In this document: positions 8,194 through 16,389 of the stretch, piece by piece
Layout of the letters: the number at the start of each line of letters is the position of its first letter
How positions within the stretch are numbered: the first letter of the stretch is position 1
NCBI GenBank assembly: GCA_019873725.1
Contig: JAIOAS010000003.1
Span: 1 to 48,656, forward strand
Length of the DNA: 48,656 nucleotides
Direction: 5' to 3'
Source: Chloroflexota bacterium
GTDB lineage: Bacteria; Chloroflexota; Anaerolineae; B4-G1; SLSP01
Translations under genes and position numbers: made by a program
Notes under the pieces: model-generated
Told to the model about the DNA's origin: nothing
The model's input: the letters and a program-made list of their open reading frames with translations, nothing else
Database searches by the model: none

Positions 8194-8221
8194 ATTATAT
8201 GCAAATTGAAAACAAACAAAA
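8194..8221 (-). promoter_or_regulatory. Possible promoter of the cNMP gene (TATAAT)
   Basis: On the minus strand TATAAT (8199-8194) lies 43 bp before the ATG at 8150, with a weak -35 (TTTTGT at 8221-8216, 16-bp spacer). Confidence 0.4.
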
Positions 8222-8228
8222 GTCTGGA

Positions 8229-9431
8229 TTAGCGTCCTAACACGGCGGCGATCTCACCAAGCGCCCAGTCCAGCACATCACGGGTGATGATCAGCGGCGG
8301 CGCAAAGCGGATGACCGTCTTGTGGGTCTCGTGCGCCAGGATACCGCGCGCCTGCAACTGCTCGCAGAAGGGGCGCGCGTCGCCGACCTCATCCTTCAAG
8401 ACGACGCCCACAAGCAAGCCTTTGCCGCGGATCTCGGCCACGTAGGGGCTGTCGATGGCGCGCAGCCCCTCCATGAAGTACGCTCCCATCTCCCGTGCCC
8501 GCTCCGGTAATTGCTCATCGACAATCACGCGCAGTGCAGCGCGGGCCACCGCACTCGCCATCGGGTTGCCGCCAAAGGTCGAACCATGCATCCCCGGTTT
8601 GTACAACCCCATAATTTCGCGGTCAGCAAGAGCGGCAGAAATCGGCATCATCCCACCGGAGAGTGCCTTGCCGATCAGCACGATGTCAGGCCGCACGTCT
8701 TCCCAGTCGCAGGCGAACAGTTTGCCGGTGCGTCCCAGTCCGGTCTGAATTTCATCGGCGATCAATAGTACATTGTGCCGGTCACAGATTTCGCGCACGG
8801 CGCGCAGATAACCGTCTGGCGGGACAATCACCCCACCCTCACCCTGAATCGGTTCCACAAGGAAACCCGCCGTATGGGGGGTGATCGCAGCCTCCAACGC
8901 CTCGGCATCACCAAAGGGGACAGGTTTGAAACCCGGCGTCAGCGGTCCAAAATCCTTCTTGTACAAAGGGGTTGTCGAAAGTGAAATCGCCGTGATGGTA
9001 CGCCCGTGGAAATTGTGCTCGCAGACGATGATCTCGGCCTGATCGTCGGGGATACCCTTGACCTGGTAGCCCCACAAGCGCGCCGATTTGATCCCCGCCT
9101 CCACCGCCTCCGCGCCGGAATTCATCATAATCAACATATCATACCCGGTCAGGTCGCACAGTTCCTTTGCCAGGAGGGGGAATTGGTCATTGTAGAACGC
9201 GCGCGAAGTCAGAGTCACGCGCTGTGCCTGCTCGATCATCGCCGCGATGATGCGCGGATGGCGGTGGCCCTGGTTCAACGCCGAATAGGCGCTCAGGCAG
9301 TCGAGATACTTCTTACCCTCGACATCCCACACCCACACGCCCTCACCTCGGCTGAGTACCACCTCCAAAGGGGTGTACGTGTGTGTAGCGTGGGTTCTTT
9401 CCAGGTTGATATAGTCTGCTGTGTGCATCAT
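8229..9431 (-). CDS. rocD: Ornithine--oxo-acid aminotransferase-like, class III PLP enzyme
   Basis: PLP-dependent class III aminotransferase of 400 residues, the length of RocD. It would convert ornithine and 2-oxoglutarate to glutamate semialdehyde and glutamate. Visible family marks are YLDCLSAYSALNQGHRHPRI near the N-terminus, MNSGAEAVE (phosphate site), HNFHGRT, the Asp-containing LLIADEIQTGLGRTGK and the Schiff-base lysine region VLIGKALSGGMMPISA. GSTFGGNPMASAVA follows. The N-terminus (MMHTADYINLERTHATHTY) matches the ornithine branch better than the acetylornithine (ArgD) branch, but substrate should be tested. GGAAGGAG precedes two adjacent ATG codons; a minus-strand promoter lies at 9505-9532. 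Confidence 0.88.
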   Translation of the reverse strand: MMHTADYINLERTHATHTYTPLEVVLSRGEGVWVWDVEGKKYLDCLSAYSALNQGHRHPRIIAAMIEQAQRVTLTSRAFYNDQFPLLAKELCDLTGYDMLIMMNSGAEAVEAGIKSARLWGYQVKGIPDDQAEIIVCEHNFHGRTITAISLSTTPLYKKDFGPLTPGFKPVPFGDAEALEAAITPHTAGFLVEPIQGEGGVIVPPDGYLRAVREICDRHNVLLIADEIQTGLGRTGKLFACDWEDVRPDIVLIGKALSGGMMPISAALADREIMGLYKPGMHGSTFGGNPMASAVARAALRVIVDEQLPERAREMGAYFMEGLRAIDSPYVAEIRGKGLLVGVVLKDEVGDARPFCEQLQARGILAHETHKTVIRFAPPLIITRDVLDWALGEIAAVLGR

Positions 9432-9451
9432 TGATGTGCTCCTTCCAAAAT

Positions 9452-9490
9452 AGTCGCATAGTCGTTAGTCTTGTCGTCGCATAGTCGGAA
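9452..9490. repeat. TAGTCG-word repeat upstream of rocD
   Basis: TAGTCGCATAGTCGTTAGTC continues with TTGTCGTCGCATAGTCGG; the same words recur at 15370-15415, 37968-38045 and, inverted, 22250-22375. Confidence 0.6.
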
Positions 9491-9504
9491 TACTATCCCC
9501 TTCG

Positions 9505-9532
9505 ATAGTAGCATAGGCAAAAACCAGGTCAA
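9505..9532 (-). promoter_or_regulatory. Promoter of rocD, TTGACC-16-TACTAT
   Basis: On the minus strand TTGACC (9532-9527) and TACTAT (9510-9505) have a 16-bp spacer, about 75 bp before the rocD start. The TAGTCG repeat block lies between promoter and gene and so would be transcribed in the leader. Confidence 0.6.
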
Positions 9533-9604
9533 GTGATGCTTATCCATTTGCCTTATGGGAAAATCATCCCATATTGACATAATCGTGTGCAAAATGTAAC
9601 TATC

Positions 9605-9632
9605 TTGACATAAATAAAAAATAACTTATACT
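9605..9632 (+). promoter_or_regulatory. Promoter TTGACA-16-TATACT for the KAP-FGE gene
   Basis: TTGACA at 9605-9610 and TATACT at 9627-9632 sit in a markedly AT-rich stretch, about 68 bp before the chosen start. A second weaker pair (TTGACA 9574-9579, TAACTA 9597-9602, 17-bp spacer) lies just upstream. Confidence 0.65.
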
Positions 9633-9699
9633 GGTTACAAGTATATATTTATTGAAACAAGTTATCCGCCAAATCTTTTGGCAAAGAGGAGTTGAGACG

Positions 9700-11709
9700 A
9701 TGTCTCACACATTCTACAACGATCGACCGATTACGACGGTGGCAGAGGACGCCTTCGGCTTTTGCCCCTATGCCGAGGCGCTGACCCGGCTGGCGTTGGA
9801 GGGTGACGCGCCATGCACCATCGGCATCTTTGGCCCGGCCGGGTGTGGGAAGACCAGCCTGTTGCACCTGATCGCCGCCGCGCTGGAGGAACAGGAAGCC
9901 GCCGCCGCTCGTCCTGTCGTCAACCTGTGGTTTGATGCGGCGCAATACACCGAGCCGGGGGGCACACGGCGTGCCTTGTTGCGGCAGGCGCTTGCCAGGC
10001 TCAAGTCCCTCGATCTGCCTCCCGAAGACACCCAACGACTCGCCGACTGGGAAATCAGCCTGACCTATGATGCCGATTTTGACACATTTGCCGGGTTTGG
10101 CGTGCTCGTCCAGTGGGTGAAAGACTATGTCTCCGCCCGCCAGGAACGGCTGGTCATCTTCCTGGACGGTCTCGACGCCTGTCCGCCACAGCGCGCCGTG
10201 GAGGCACTCGAAGTCACGCAGCAGTTCCTCGGTGCGCCAGGCAGCCTGTGTTTTGTGGCTGCTGACTACGACCGGCTCAATGCCAGTCTCGCCGCGCATT
10301 ATGATGAAACGCCCGCCGCCGTTTCCGGCAGCGCCAGTGCCGCCAGCCCGCATCTGCAACGGATGGTCCAGGTGGCGTTCGCCTTACCGCCCCTCTCGAC
10401 AGCACACATCGATGCATTTCTGGCTCATCTCGCCCCTGACCTGCCGGCTCCAGTGCGCGACGTTCTCGCGGTGGGGTTGCCGCCCACCCCCAGACGCATC
10501 AAACAAGCTCTCAACAGCTTGCGCCTGCGTCAAAGGCTGACACAGCCCACTGCGAATGTGCCGCAAGGTCCCCATCCACTCCTGCTGGCGAAGGCCGTTG
10601 TTCTGCAAGAACGCTGGCCTGAACTATGGACGACACTGGTACAGCATCCCGATCTGCTCCAGGAGCTGGAAGTGCATCTATGCAACGCACAGGCCACCCA
10701 AGACGGCACGCCGCTCCCTGGCGCGAAATCGTTGCCTCTGCCTATGGCCCGCTACGCCGCCGATCCACTCCTTGCGCGCGTACTGGCTTCGGCAGAGCCG
10801 ATCACGGCCTCGTTCGCCCATCTGGCACCGCACGAACTGCGCGCCTGCCTCGGCCTCGCGCCCAGCGCCCGCGATCCCGATCGCCAGGTGTGGGACGACC
10901 TCCTGAGCGGCAACGTAGCGCGCCTGCGCGCTGCCGTCGAAGTTGCCCGGCAACACCAACCGGCCTACAGTCGTGCGCTCGTCAGATTGATGCACCGCCA
11001 GTACTCCGCTCCTATCGCGCAACGCCTTTCCGCAGGGCTGGCGCTGGCTCACCTGGGGGACCCGCGCGACTTCACCGCCACAGTGACCATCCAGGCAGGG
11101 GAGTTCCTGTGTGGAGCAGAAAGACGCCCCTGCACCCTGCCGGCTTTCCGCATTGGGCGTTACCTCGTCACGCAAGCCCAGTATGCCAGGTTCCTGCAAG
11201 CTCACCCGGACATCCCCGTTCCTTACGTCGACGAGGACTGGGCGCGCGTTTACAATTGGGATCCTGAGACGCGCACTTATCCCGCCGGACGCAGCAACCA
11301 GCCGGTTGTGCTCGTCACCTGGGACGAAGCTGCCGCCTACTGTGCCTGGGTCGGCGGTCGCTTACCCACCCAGGAAGAATGGGAGCGCGCCGCGCGCGGC
11401 AGCGATGGGCGGAGCTACCCGTGGGGTGAGACCTTCACCCCGGCCCATGCAAACACCCGCGAGAGCGGCGTGGGGGGGCCGACCCCCGTGGGGGTCTTCG
11501 TGGAAGGCGAAAGTCCCAGCGGGGCGCTGGACATGGCCGGCAATGTCTGGGAATGGACCGCCAGCGATCACGATCAAAACACCAAAGTCCTGCGGGGTGG
11601 AGCGTGGAACTTCCCCGCCGAATCCGCCCGCACCTTCGTCTCCGAGTACAGCCGGCCCTACAATCGCTCGCACGCTATCAGTTTCCGGGTGGTCTTTCCT
11701 ATCACTTGA
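9700..11709 (+). CDS. KAP-type P-loop NTPase fused to an FGE/SUMF1-like domain
   Basis: Two-module protein of 669 residues. Residues about 15-300 form a KAP/STAND-like NTPase: Walker A GPAGCGKT at 45-52 and Walker B LVIFLDGLD at 151-159, with a PRRIKQALNSLRLR segment as seen in KAP ATPases. A linker region of about 150 residues follows. Residues about 461-669 form a formylglycine-generating-enzyme-like domain (IGRYLVTQAQYARFL, GGRLPTQEEWERAARG, GALDMAGNVWEWT, RGGAW). The paired cysteines expected near RGGAW in true FGEs are absent, so it is probably a binding module. NTPases with FGE-like C-termini are typical of predicted conflict or signalling systems; I infer such a role. Start at ATG 9700, preceded by AGAGGAG. 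Confidence 0.82.
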   Translation: MSHTFYNDRPITTVAEDAFGFCPYAEALTRLALEGDAPCTIGIFGPAGCGKTSLLHLIAAALEEQEAAAARPVVNLWFDAAQYTEPGGTRRALLRQALARLKSLDLPPEDTQRLADWEISLTYDADFDTFAGFGVLVQWVKDYVSARQERLVIFLDGLDACPPQRAVEALEVTQQFLGAPGSLCFVAADYDRLNASLAAHYDETPAAVSGSASAASPHLQRMVQVAFALPPLSTAHIDAFLAHLAPDLPAPVRDVLAVGLPPTPRRIKQALNSLRLRQRLTQPTANVPQGPHPLLLAKAVVLQERWPELWTTLVQHPDLLQELEVHLCNAQATQDGTPLPGAKSLPLPMARYAADPLLARVLASAEPITASFAHLAPHELRACLGLAPSARDPDRQVWDDLLSGNVARLRAAVEVARQHQPAYSRALVRLMHRQYSAPIAQRLSAGLALAHLGDPRDFTATVTIQAGEFLCGAERRPCTLPAFRIGRYLVTQAQYARFLQAHPDIPVPYVDEDWARVYNWDPETRTYPAGRSNQPVVLVTWDEAAAYCAWVGGRLPTQEEWERAARGSDGRSYPWGETFTPAHANTRESGVGGPTPVGVFVEGESPSGALDMAGNVWEWTASDHDQNTKVLRGGAWNFPAESARTFVSEYSRPYNRSHAISFRVVFPIT

Positions 11710-11734
11710 CCGAATCCCAGTTCTTTCCTATAAT
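11706..11734 (+). promoter_or_regulatory. Promoter TTGACC-17-TATAAT for the pseudo-receiver gene
   Basis: TTGACC at 11706-11711 overlaps the stop codon of the KAP-FGE gene; TATAAT is at 11729-11734 with an ideal 17-bp spacer. The gene starts 35 bp downstream of the -10 box. Confidence 0.7.
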
Positions 11735-11768
11735 AAGGACAGAATTGGTCAGGTTCAAGGAGTGAAGC

Positions 11769-12626
11769 GTGGAAGGACGAGTATTACTGATCGAAGACCA
11801 CGACGGCAATCGTGAGTTGTTATCCAAACAATTCATCAAAGAAGGATTGGAAGTAGCCGAAGCGACCAACGGCGCGGACGGCGTCAAAATCGCGGCCCGC
11901 TTTATGCCGCAGGTCATCCTCATCAACACCACCCTGCCCGATATGAGCAGTCTGGAAGTCATCCGCCGCTTGCGCGAAATCAACCGCACCAAACATACGT
12001 TTCTCATGTTGTTTGGTGATGAAGAAAACCGCGAGGAACGTCTCGCCAGCCTGGAGAGCGGCGCCAACGACTTTATCGATAGTCCACTGGATCCAGAGCT
12101 GGTTGCGCTGCGCGTCCGCAATGCCATCAACCGCAAGAACCTGGACAACATCACCGACCCCACCACCGGTCTGCCCGCCGGGCGGCAGGTACACGAAGAA
12201 TTGCTCAACCTGCTGCGCACGCCAGAGGGCGACTGGGCGCTGATGCACTTCCGCATCCAAAAGCTCGATCCATTCCGCGAAGTCTACGGTTTTATGGCCG
12301 GCGAGAAGTTGCTCCACGACACAGGGCGTCTGATTGCCGAAGCGCTGACGCACGATGAGATTGAGAATGATTTCATCGGTTACGGCGGTCACGACGATTT
12401 CATCGTCATCACCCGCCAGGAACGTGCCGCCGCGCTCGAGGCCGAAGTGCGGGCGGCATTCGCGCAGACCCTTATCGAGCACTATGGCGAAACAGCTTAC
12501 GCTCAGGGTTACATTGAAGTTGACCGACGCCAGCACGCCCTGGCAGGCCTGCGCGTCCGCTGTGTCACCCCCGCTAACGGCCCCTTCTACGACATCCGCT
12601 CTCTCAGCGAGGCCATCGCGGGCTAA
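11769..12626 (+). CDS. Pseudo-receiver plus degenerate GGDEF domain protein
   Basis: A 285-residue signalling protein. Residues 1-120 have the CheY fold (VLLIEDHDGNRELLSKQF), but the phosphorylated Asp is Asn53 (ILINTTLPDM) and the conserved Lys is replaced (DFIDSPLD). Phosphotransfer is therefore not expected. Residues about 130-285 follow a GGDEF-like pattern (DPTTGLPAGRQVHEELLNLL, then GYGGHDDFIVI in place of GGDEF), so diguanylate cyclase activity is unlikely. GTG start with AAGGAG upstream. Probably a phosphorylation-independent output or scaffold protein. It has its own promoter and is followed 36 bp later by comEC, which may be co-transcribed. Confidence 0.82.
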   Translation: MEGRVLLIEDHDGNRELLSKQFIKEGLEVAEATNGADGVKIAARFMPQVILINTTLPDMSSLEVIRRLREINRTKHTFLMLFGDEENREERLASLESGANDFIDSPLDPELVALRVRNAINRKNLDNITDPTTGLPAGRQVHEELLNLLRTPEGDWALMHFRIQKLDPFREVYGFMAGEKLLHDTGRLIAEALTHDEIENDFIGYGGHDDFIVITRQERAAALEAEVRAAFAQTLIEHYGETAYAQGYIEVDRRQHALAGLRVRCVTPANGPFYDIRSLSEAIAG

Positions 12627-12662
12627 TACCTGGATCGCCATAAACGGCGACAATCCCCAGGG

Positions 12663-15014
12663 ATGACCCTACTTGTGATCTACGTGCTGGCCTGGGCCGG
12701 GGGCGTACTCCTGGCCCAGGCTTCGCTTTTTCCGCCGGTGTGGCTGCTCTTGGGGCTGCCCCTCGCTTTCTTTCTCCGTACCGGATGGGGAAACTGCCGC
12801 TCGGTCCGTCTCGTCGCCTTCGCTTTGATTTGGTTCCTCGCTGGTGCAGGCCGCCTGCTGATGGCCCAGCCGCACATCGATGCAGGCCACATCGCCTTCT
12901 ACAACGGGGCCGGGCGCGTTGTGCTGCAAGGTGTCGTCAGCCGCGAACCGGACCGCCGCCCCACCCTCACCAATCTGCACCTCAACGTTGAGGCGCTCAT
13001 CCTCGCCGATGGCGCTACCGTTCCCCTGCACGGGCGCGTCCTCGTCAAAGCCCCGGCCTACACAACGGTCGAATACGGCGATCGCATCCACGCCACCGGC
13101 CTGTTGGAAGCGCCGCCGGTCTTCGAGAGCTTCTCTTACCGCGACTATCTGGCCCGCCAGGGTATCCACTCCCTGCTCCGCCAGGCTGACATCACCGTCA
13201 TCGATTCAAGCCATGGGTTCTTCTTGTGGGAATGGCTTTACCGTTTCAAGGCGCACGCGCTCAAGAGGCTGCTGGCGATGTGGCCTGAGCCGGAGGCATC
13301 GCTGCTCGCCGGTATTCTCCTCGGTGTCGAAAGCGGCATTCCCGACGATCTGAACGCCGCTTTCGTCACCACCGGGACCAGTCATATCGTCGCCATCTCC
13401 GGCTTCAACCTCTCGATCATTGCCGCGGTTTTCGTGCAGATGGGCAGACGGCTGCTCAAAGGGCGTGGAAAGACGCTCCTGCCGCTGGTGGGCCTGTGGC
13501 TGTACACCATCCTGGTGGGAGCATCGGCGGCGGTGCTGCGGGCCGCCGTCATGGCGACGGTGACAATCTTCGCCCGGCGTGAAGGTCGCGCCACCCACGG
13601 GCCAACCTCCCTGGCGGCAGCCGTGTTGTTTATGGGGATGTTGAATCCGTACGTGCTGTGGGATGTAGGATTTCAACTCAGTCTGGCAGCGACGCTGGGG
13701 CTGATTCTCTACACGGAGCCGGTCACGCGCTGGTTTCAACGCCTCTTCGAGCGCCTCACCGACCAGGAACGCGCACAGAAAATCGTGGGGTTGTTGAGCG
13801 ATGCCCTGATCGTCACCATCGCCGCGCAGATCACGACCACCGGCGTCATCATCGGCGTGTTCCGCCGTCTCTCGCTGGTGACATTGCTTACCAATCTGCT
13901 TATATTGCCCGCCCAACAGCAGGTCATGTTCACCGGCGGTGTAGCGCTGATTGTCGGGTTGATTCTGCGACCGCTGGGACAGGTCTTGAGCTGGCTCGCG
14001 TGGGTCTTTCTCGCTTACACCATCGCCGTGGTGCGCTGGACGGCGACTTTTCCGCTGGCGTCGGTGGAACTGGGCAACGTCACGCTGCCGCTGGTGTGGG
14101 GCTACTACATCATCCTGGGGGGCGTAACGTGGTGGTTCAGCCATCCGGCTGAAGAACGCCGGCGCTACCGGCTGGCGCTCAAGAAGATGAGTTGGGGACA
14201 GATCGCCACGATCATCGCCATGCTCGTGCTCGTGGTCGCCTACTTCTACGCAGCGCCCGATGGTCAACTGCACGTCATTGTATTGGATGCCGGCCAGGGC
14301 GATGCCATTTTCATCCAGACGCCGCATGGCAAGCAAGTATTGATCGACGGCGGCGCAGACGCCCCCCAAACTCTCGCGCAGATAGGGCAGCACATGCCGT
14401 TCTGGGATCGACGGCTAGATATGGTCATCCTCACGTCGCCCACCGGAGGGCGTTTGCCGGGGTTGATTCCGGTGTTGGAGCGGTACGATGTGGATTTCGT
14501 GAATATCAGCCCTGAAACGGGGCGTGGTAATGTTTACGAACGGTGGGCAACGCTCCTGGCGGCACGGCCCACGGGGAGCGTGGGAACGCTATGGGCGGGT
14601 ATGACGTGGGAAATCGATACAGGCGTCACCTTGCAAACACTGTGGCCCGAACCGGGCAGTGCGGGCGGGCCACTGGTGTTGCGCCTCATATACGGCAACA
14701 CCAGCTTCCTTTTAGGTGGCGATGCCACTGCCCTGATCGAAGAAACGTTGGTAGCGCGTGAAGGTCACCATCTGCGCAGCAATGTGCTGCTGCTGGCGCG
14801 CCACGGCGCAAAAACGGCCTCGACGCCGGCCTTCGTACAAGCCGTCGCGCCGGAGGCCGTTATCATCAACGCCGAAGGGGACGCCCGCGGGCCAGACGCC
14901 GAGGTGCTGGCGCGGGTCATGGATAAACCCATCTACCGCACCGACGAGGCCGGCGCGATTGCAATCACATCCGACGGGCGGCAAATTCACGTGCGCGGCA
15001 CCCGCCGCCCATAG
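12663..15014 (+). CDS. comEC: ComEC/Rec2-family DNA uptake channel with degenerate MBL domain
   Basis: Multi-spanning protein of 783 residues, full length for ComEC, which forms the channel for single-stranded DNA during transformation. N-terminal helices and a DUF4131-like OB region cover about residues 1-180. The competence domain follows (EASLLAGILLGVESGIPDDL, SHIVAISGFNLSIIA), with many helices to about residue 520. A metallo-beta-lactamase-like domain runs from about 536 (VLDAGQGDAIF, VLIDGGAD). The metal motif normally read as SHPDADH is here TSPTGGR at 591-597, so all four ligands are gone, while RHGAKTAS keeps a later His. Nuclease activity is thus doubtful. The ribosome site is weak (AGGG next to ATG). 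Confidence 0.9.
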   Translation: MTLLVIYVLAWAGGVLLAQASLFPPVWLLLGLPLAFFLRTGWGNCRSVRLVAFALIWFLAGAGRLLMAQPHIDAGHIAFYNGAGRVVLQGVVSREPDRRPTLTNLHLNVEALILADGATVPLHGRVLVKAPAYTTVEYGDRIHATGLLEAPPVFESFSYRDYLARQGIHSLLRQADITVIDSSHGFFLWEWLYRFKAHALKRLLAMWPEPEASLLAGILLGVESGIPDDLNAAFVTTGTSHIVAISGFNLSIIAAVFVQMGRRLLKGRGKTLLPLVGLWLYTILVGASAAVLRAAVMATVTIFARREGRATHGPTSLAAAVLFMGMLNPYVLWDVGFQLSLAATLGLILYTEPVTRWFQRLFERLTDQERAQKIVGLLSDALIVTIAAQITTTGVIIGVFRRLSLVTLLTNLLILPAQQQVMFTGGVALIVGLILRPLGQVLSWLAWVFLAYTIAVVRWTATFPLASVELGNVTLPLVWGYYIILGGVTWWFSHPAEERRRYRLALKKMSWGQIATIIAMLVLVVAYFYAAPDGQLHVIVLDAGQGDAIFIQTPHGKQVLIDGGADAPQTLAQIGQHMPFWDRRLDMVILTSPTGGRLPGLIPVLERYDVDFVNISPETGRGNVYERWATLLAARPTGSVGTLWAGMTWEIDTGVTLQTLWPEPGSAGGPLVLRLIYGNTSFLLGGDATALIEETLVAREGHHLRSNVLLLARHGAKTASTPAFVQAVAPEAVIINAEGDARGPDAEVLARVMDKPIYRTDEAGAIAITSDGRQIHVRGTRRP

Positions 15015-15040
15015 ACAGCAGCCAGGCCGAAGGGGAATGT

Positions 15041-15358
15041 TTACTGGAGCACGCTGCGCTCGCAGTAGCTCGGCCAGCCGTGCGGCAAATCCATATCACA
15101 GATGTCGGCGTCTGCCGGGTAATGCGCCAGTTCGGTCGCCAGATCCAGGGCATCGGCGAAATCTTCCAGCGTCGCGGCAATCCCCGCGTCCTCGCCTCGC
15201 ACGGTCGCCAACCGCTCTCGAATCCACTCCGCCGTTTTCGCCCGCCGTCCTTCTGTGGCCTTCACCAGGATCAATTCCCCGTTGCCGATCGCTTCCAAAA
15301 TCGCATCGATGCTGCTGTAGCCCATCGTCCTGGCAATATCCCGTGCTCTGTTGATCAT
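15041..15358 (-). CDS. Hypothetical protein (105 aa)
   Basis: Unrecognised soluble, mostly helical protein (MINRARDIARTMGYSSIDAI, LATVRGEDAGIAATLEDFAD). GGAGG lies 5 bp before the ATG, which supports real translation. It is convergent with comEC and divergent from the lipoprotein gene. No function proposed. Confidence 0.65.
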   Translation of the reverse strand: MINRARDIARTMGYSSIDAILEAIGNGELILVKATEGRRAKTAEWIRERLATVRGEDAGIAATLEDFADALDLATELAHYPADADICDMDLPHGWPSYCERSVLQ

Positions 15359-15369
15359 CGTCGCCTCCT

Positions 15370-15425
15370 TAAGATAGTCTAGTAGTCGTTAGTCTGATAG
15401 TCGTCAGGTTCATAATCGCGTATCG
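15370..15425. repeat. TAGTCG-word repeat
   Basis: TAGTCTAGTAGTCGTTAGTC followed by TGATAGTCGTCAGG, upstream of the minus-strand 105-residue gene. It shares words with the blocks at 9452 and 37968. The rest of 15426-15530 shows no gene. Confidence 0.55.
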
Positions 15426-15533
15426 TCTCGATCCTCAGTATCCATCGAATTGACAAAAACGTCAACCCCCACCGCATCCAGCACCCACGACCGGGGAACT
15501 CTGCGTGCACAGGACACGTCTCTAAAGCAAGAA

Positions 15534-15542
15534 TGGTATAAT
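15534..15542 (+). promoter_or_regulatory. Extended -10 promoter TGGTATAAT
   Basis: TATAAT at 15537-15542 with TG one base upstream, 23 bp before the lipoprotein ATG. No convincing -35, as for the other TGGTATAAT promoter at 4882. Confidence 0.6.
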
Positions 15543-15565
15543 GGACTAACGTTGAGGAGGTTAAG

Positions 15566-16279
15566 ATGAAAAAATCTGCATTTCTATGGGTGATGGTGCT
15601 GCTGCTGGTCGCCTGTGGCCGGCCGACGACCGGCGCCCCAACGGAATCGCCACTACCGACCGCGCCGGTCTTTACGGTTTCGCCGCTGCCTGTGCCACAG
15701 GTCGAGTCAGCCACAAGAGAGCAAAAGCTGACAACGTTGCAAGCGCAGGTCGCAGAACAGCTTGGCCTATCAGCCACGGCGCTGACCCTGGTCTCCGCCG
15801 AACAAGTAACCTGGCCGGACATGAGCCTGGGATGCCCACAACCGGATATGACCTACGCGCAAGTCCTTACACCTGGGTGGCGGATCGTGTTCGAGGATGA
15901 AAATGGACAAACATATCACGTCCACACCGCCGAAAAAAGCGGATACTTCGTCATCTGTGAACCGTCCGCCGAACCGACGCTTTCCCCATCCTTCTACCAG
16001 GATAACCCTGCCGTCGCAGCGGCGATCAAAGCCCTGGCAGAACAAGAGGGCATTGCGGCAGCCTCCATAGGCGTGGTGGATGTCGCCCCCGTCGAGTGGT
16101 CCAACTCCTGCTTGGGATGCGAAAAGCAGGGCCAATATTGCTTGATGGTGATCACGCCCGGTTATCGCATTGTCCTGCAAAGTGGTACGGAGACGTATGC
16201 AGTGCATACCGACCGCAGCGGTAAGCGCGCCATCATCTGCACCGAACCAGGCTTCACGCCGCCGCGCTCGGATTCGTAA
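15566..16279 (+). CDS. Lipoprotein with two tandem copies of an unnamed domain
   Basis: A 237-residue exported protein. The signal peptide ends in a lipobox (LLLVACGRPT, Cys at about residue 17), so it should be lipid-anchored outside the membrane, followed by a Thr-Pro linker. Two copies of a ~75-residue module follow at about 50-130 and 150-230. The first reads LGLSATALTLVSAEQVTWPD, then MSLGCPQP and LTPGWRIV; the second reads EGIAAASIGVVDVAPVEWSN, then CLGC and ITPGYRIVL. The conserved Trp, LGC and TPG(W/Y)RIV positions indicate an internal duplication. GAGGAGG precedes the ATG. Function unknown. Confidence 0.82.
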   Translation: MKKSAFLWVMVLLLVACGRPTTGAPTESPLPTAPVFTVSPLPVPQVESATREQKLTTLQAQVAEQLGLSATALTLVSAEQVTWPDMSLGCPQPDMTYAQVLTPGWRIVFEDENGQTYHVHTAEKSGYFVICEPSAEPTLSPSFYQDNPAVAAAIKALAEQEGIAAASIGVVDVAPVEWSNSCLGCEKQGQYCLMVITPGYRIVLQSGTETYAVHTDRSGKRAIICTEPGFTPPRSDS

Positions 16280-16289
16280 CCGTGCGGCG

Positions 16290-16317
16290 CTTGCTCCTTT
16301 AAGGAAGACGGGTATAC
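16290..16317 (+). promoter_or_regulatory. Promoter TTGCTC-16-TATACT for the fmdB cluster
   Basis: TTGCTC at 16290-16295 and TATACT at 16312-16317. Transcription would start near 16324, just before an 11-bp hairpin. Confidence 0.6.
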
Positions 16318-16339
16318 TCACTATTCGTGGAGTTACAAG

Positions 16340-16371
16340 CAGGCTCCCGTTCTTATGCAGACGGGAGCCTG
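16340..16371 (+). promoter_or_regulatory. Perfect 11-bp hairpin in the fmdB leader
   Basis: CAGGCTCCCGT at 16340-16350 is perfectly inverted at 16361-16371 with a 10-base loop. It sits between the promoter at 16290 and the fmdB ATG at 16390. It lacks a T run, so a 5' stabiliser or attenuator is as likely as a terminator for the lipoprotein gene. Confidence 0.5.
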
Positions 16372-16389
16372 TTGTGGATGTAGGAAACT

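Noticed and set aside
9700-11709. Diversity-generating retroelement target in the FGE-like 3' end
   Set aside because: No reverse transcriptase or template repeat was found in the window; only a whole-genome search could revive this.
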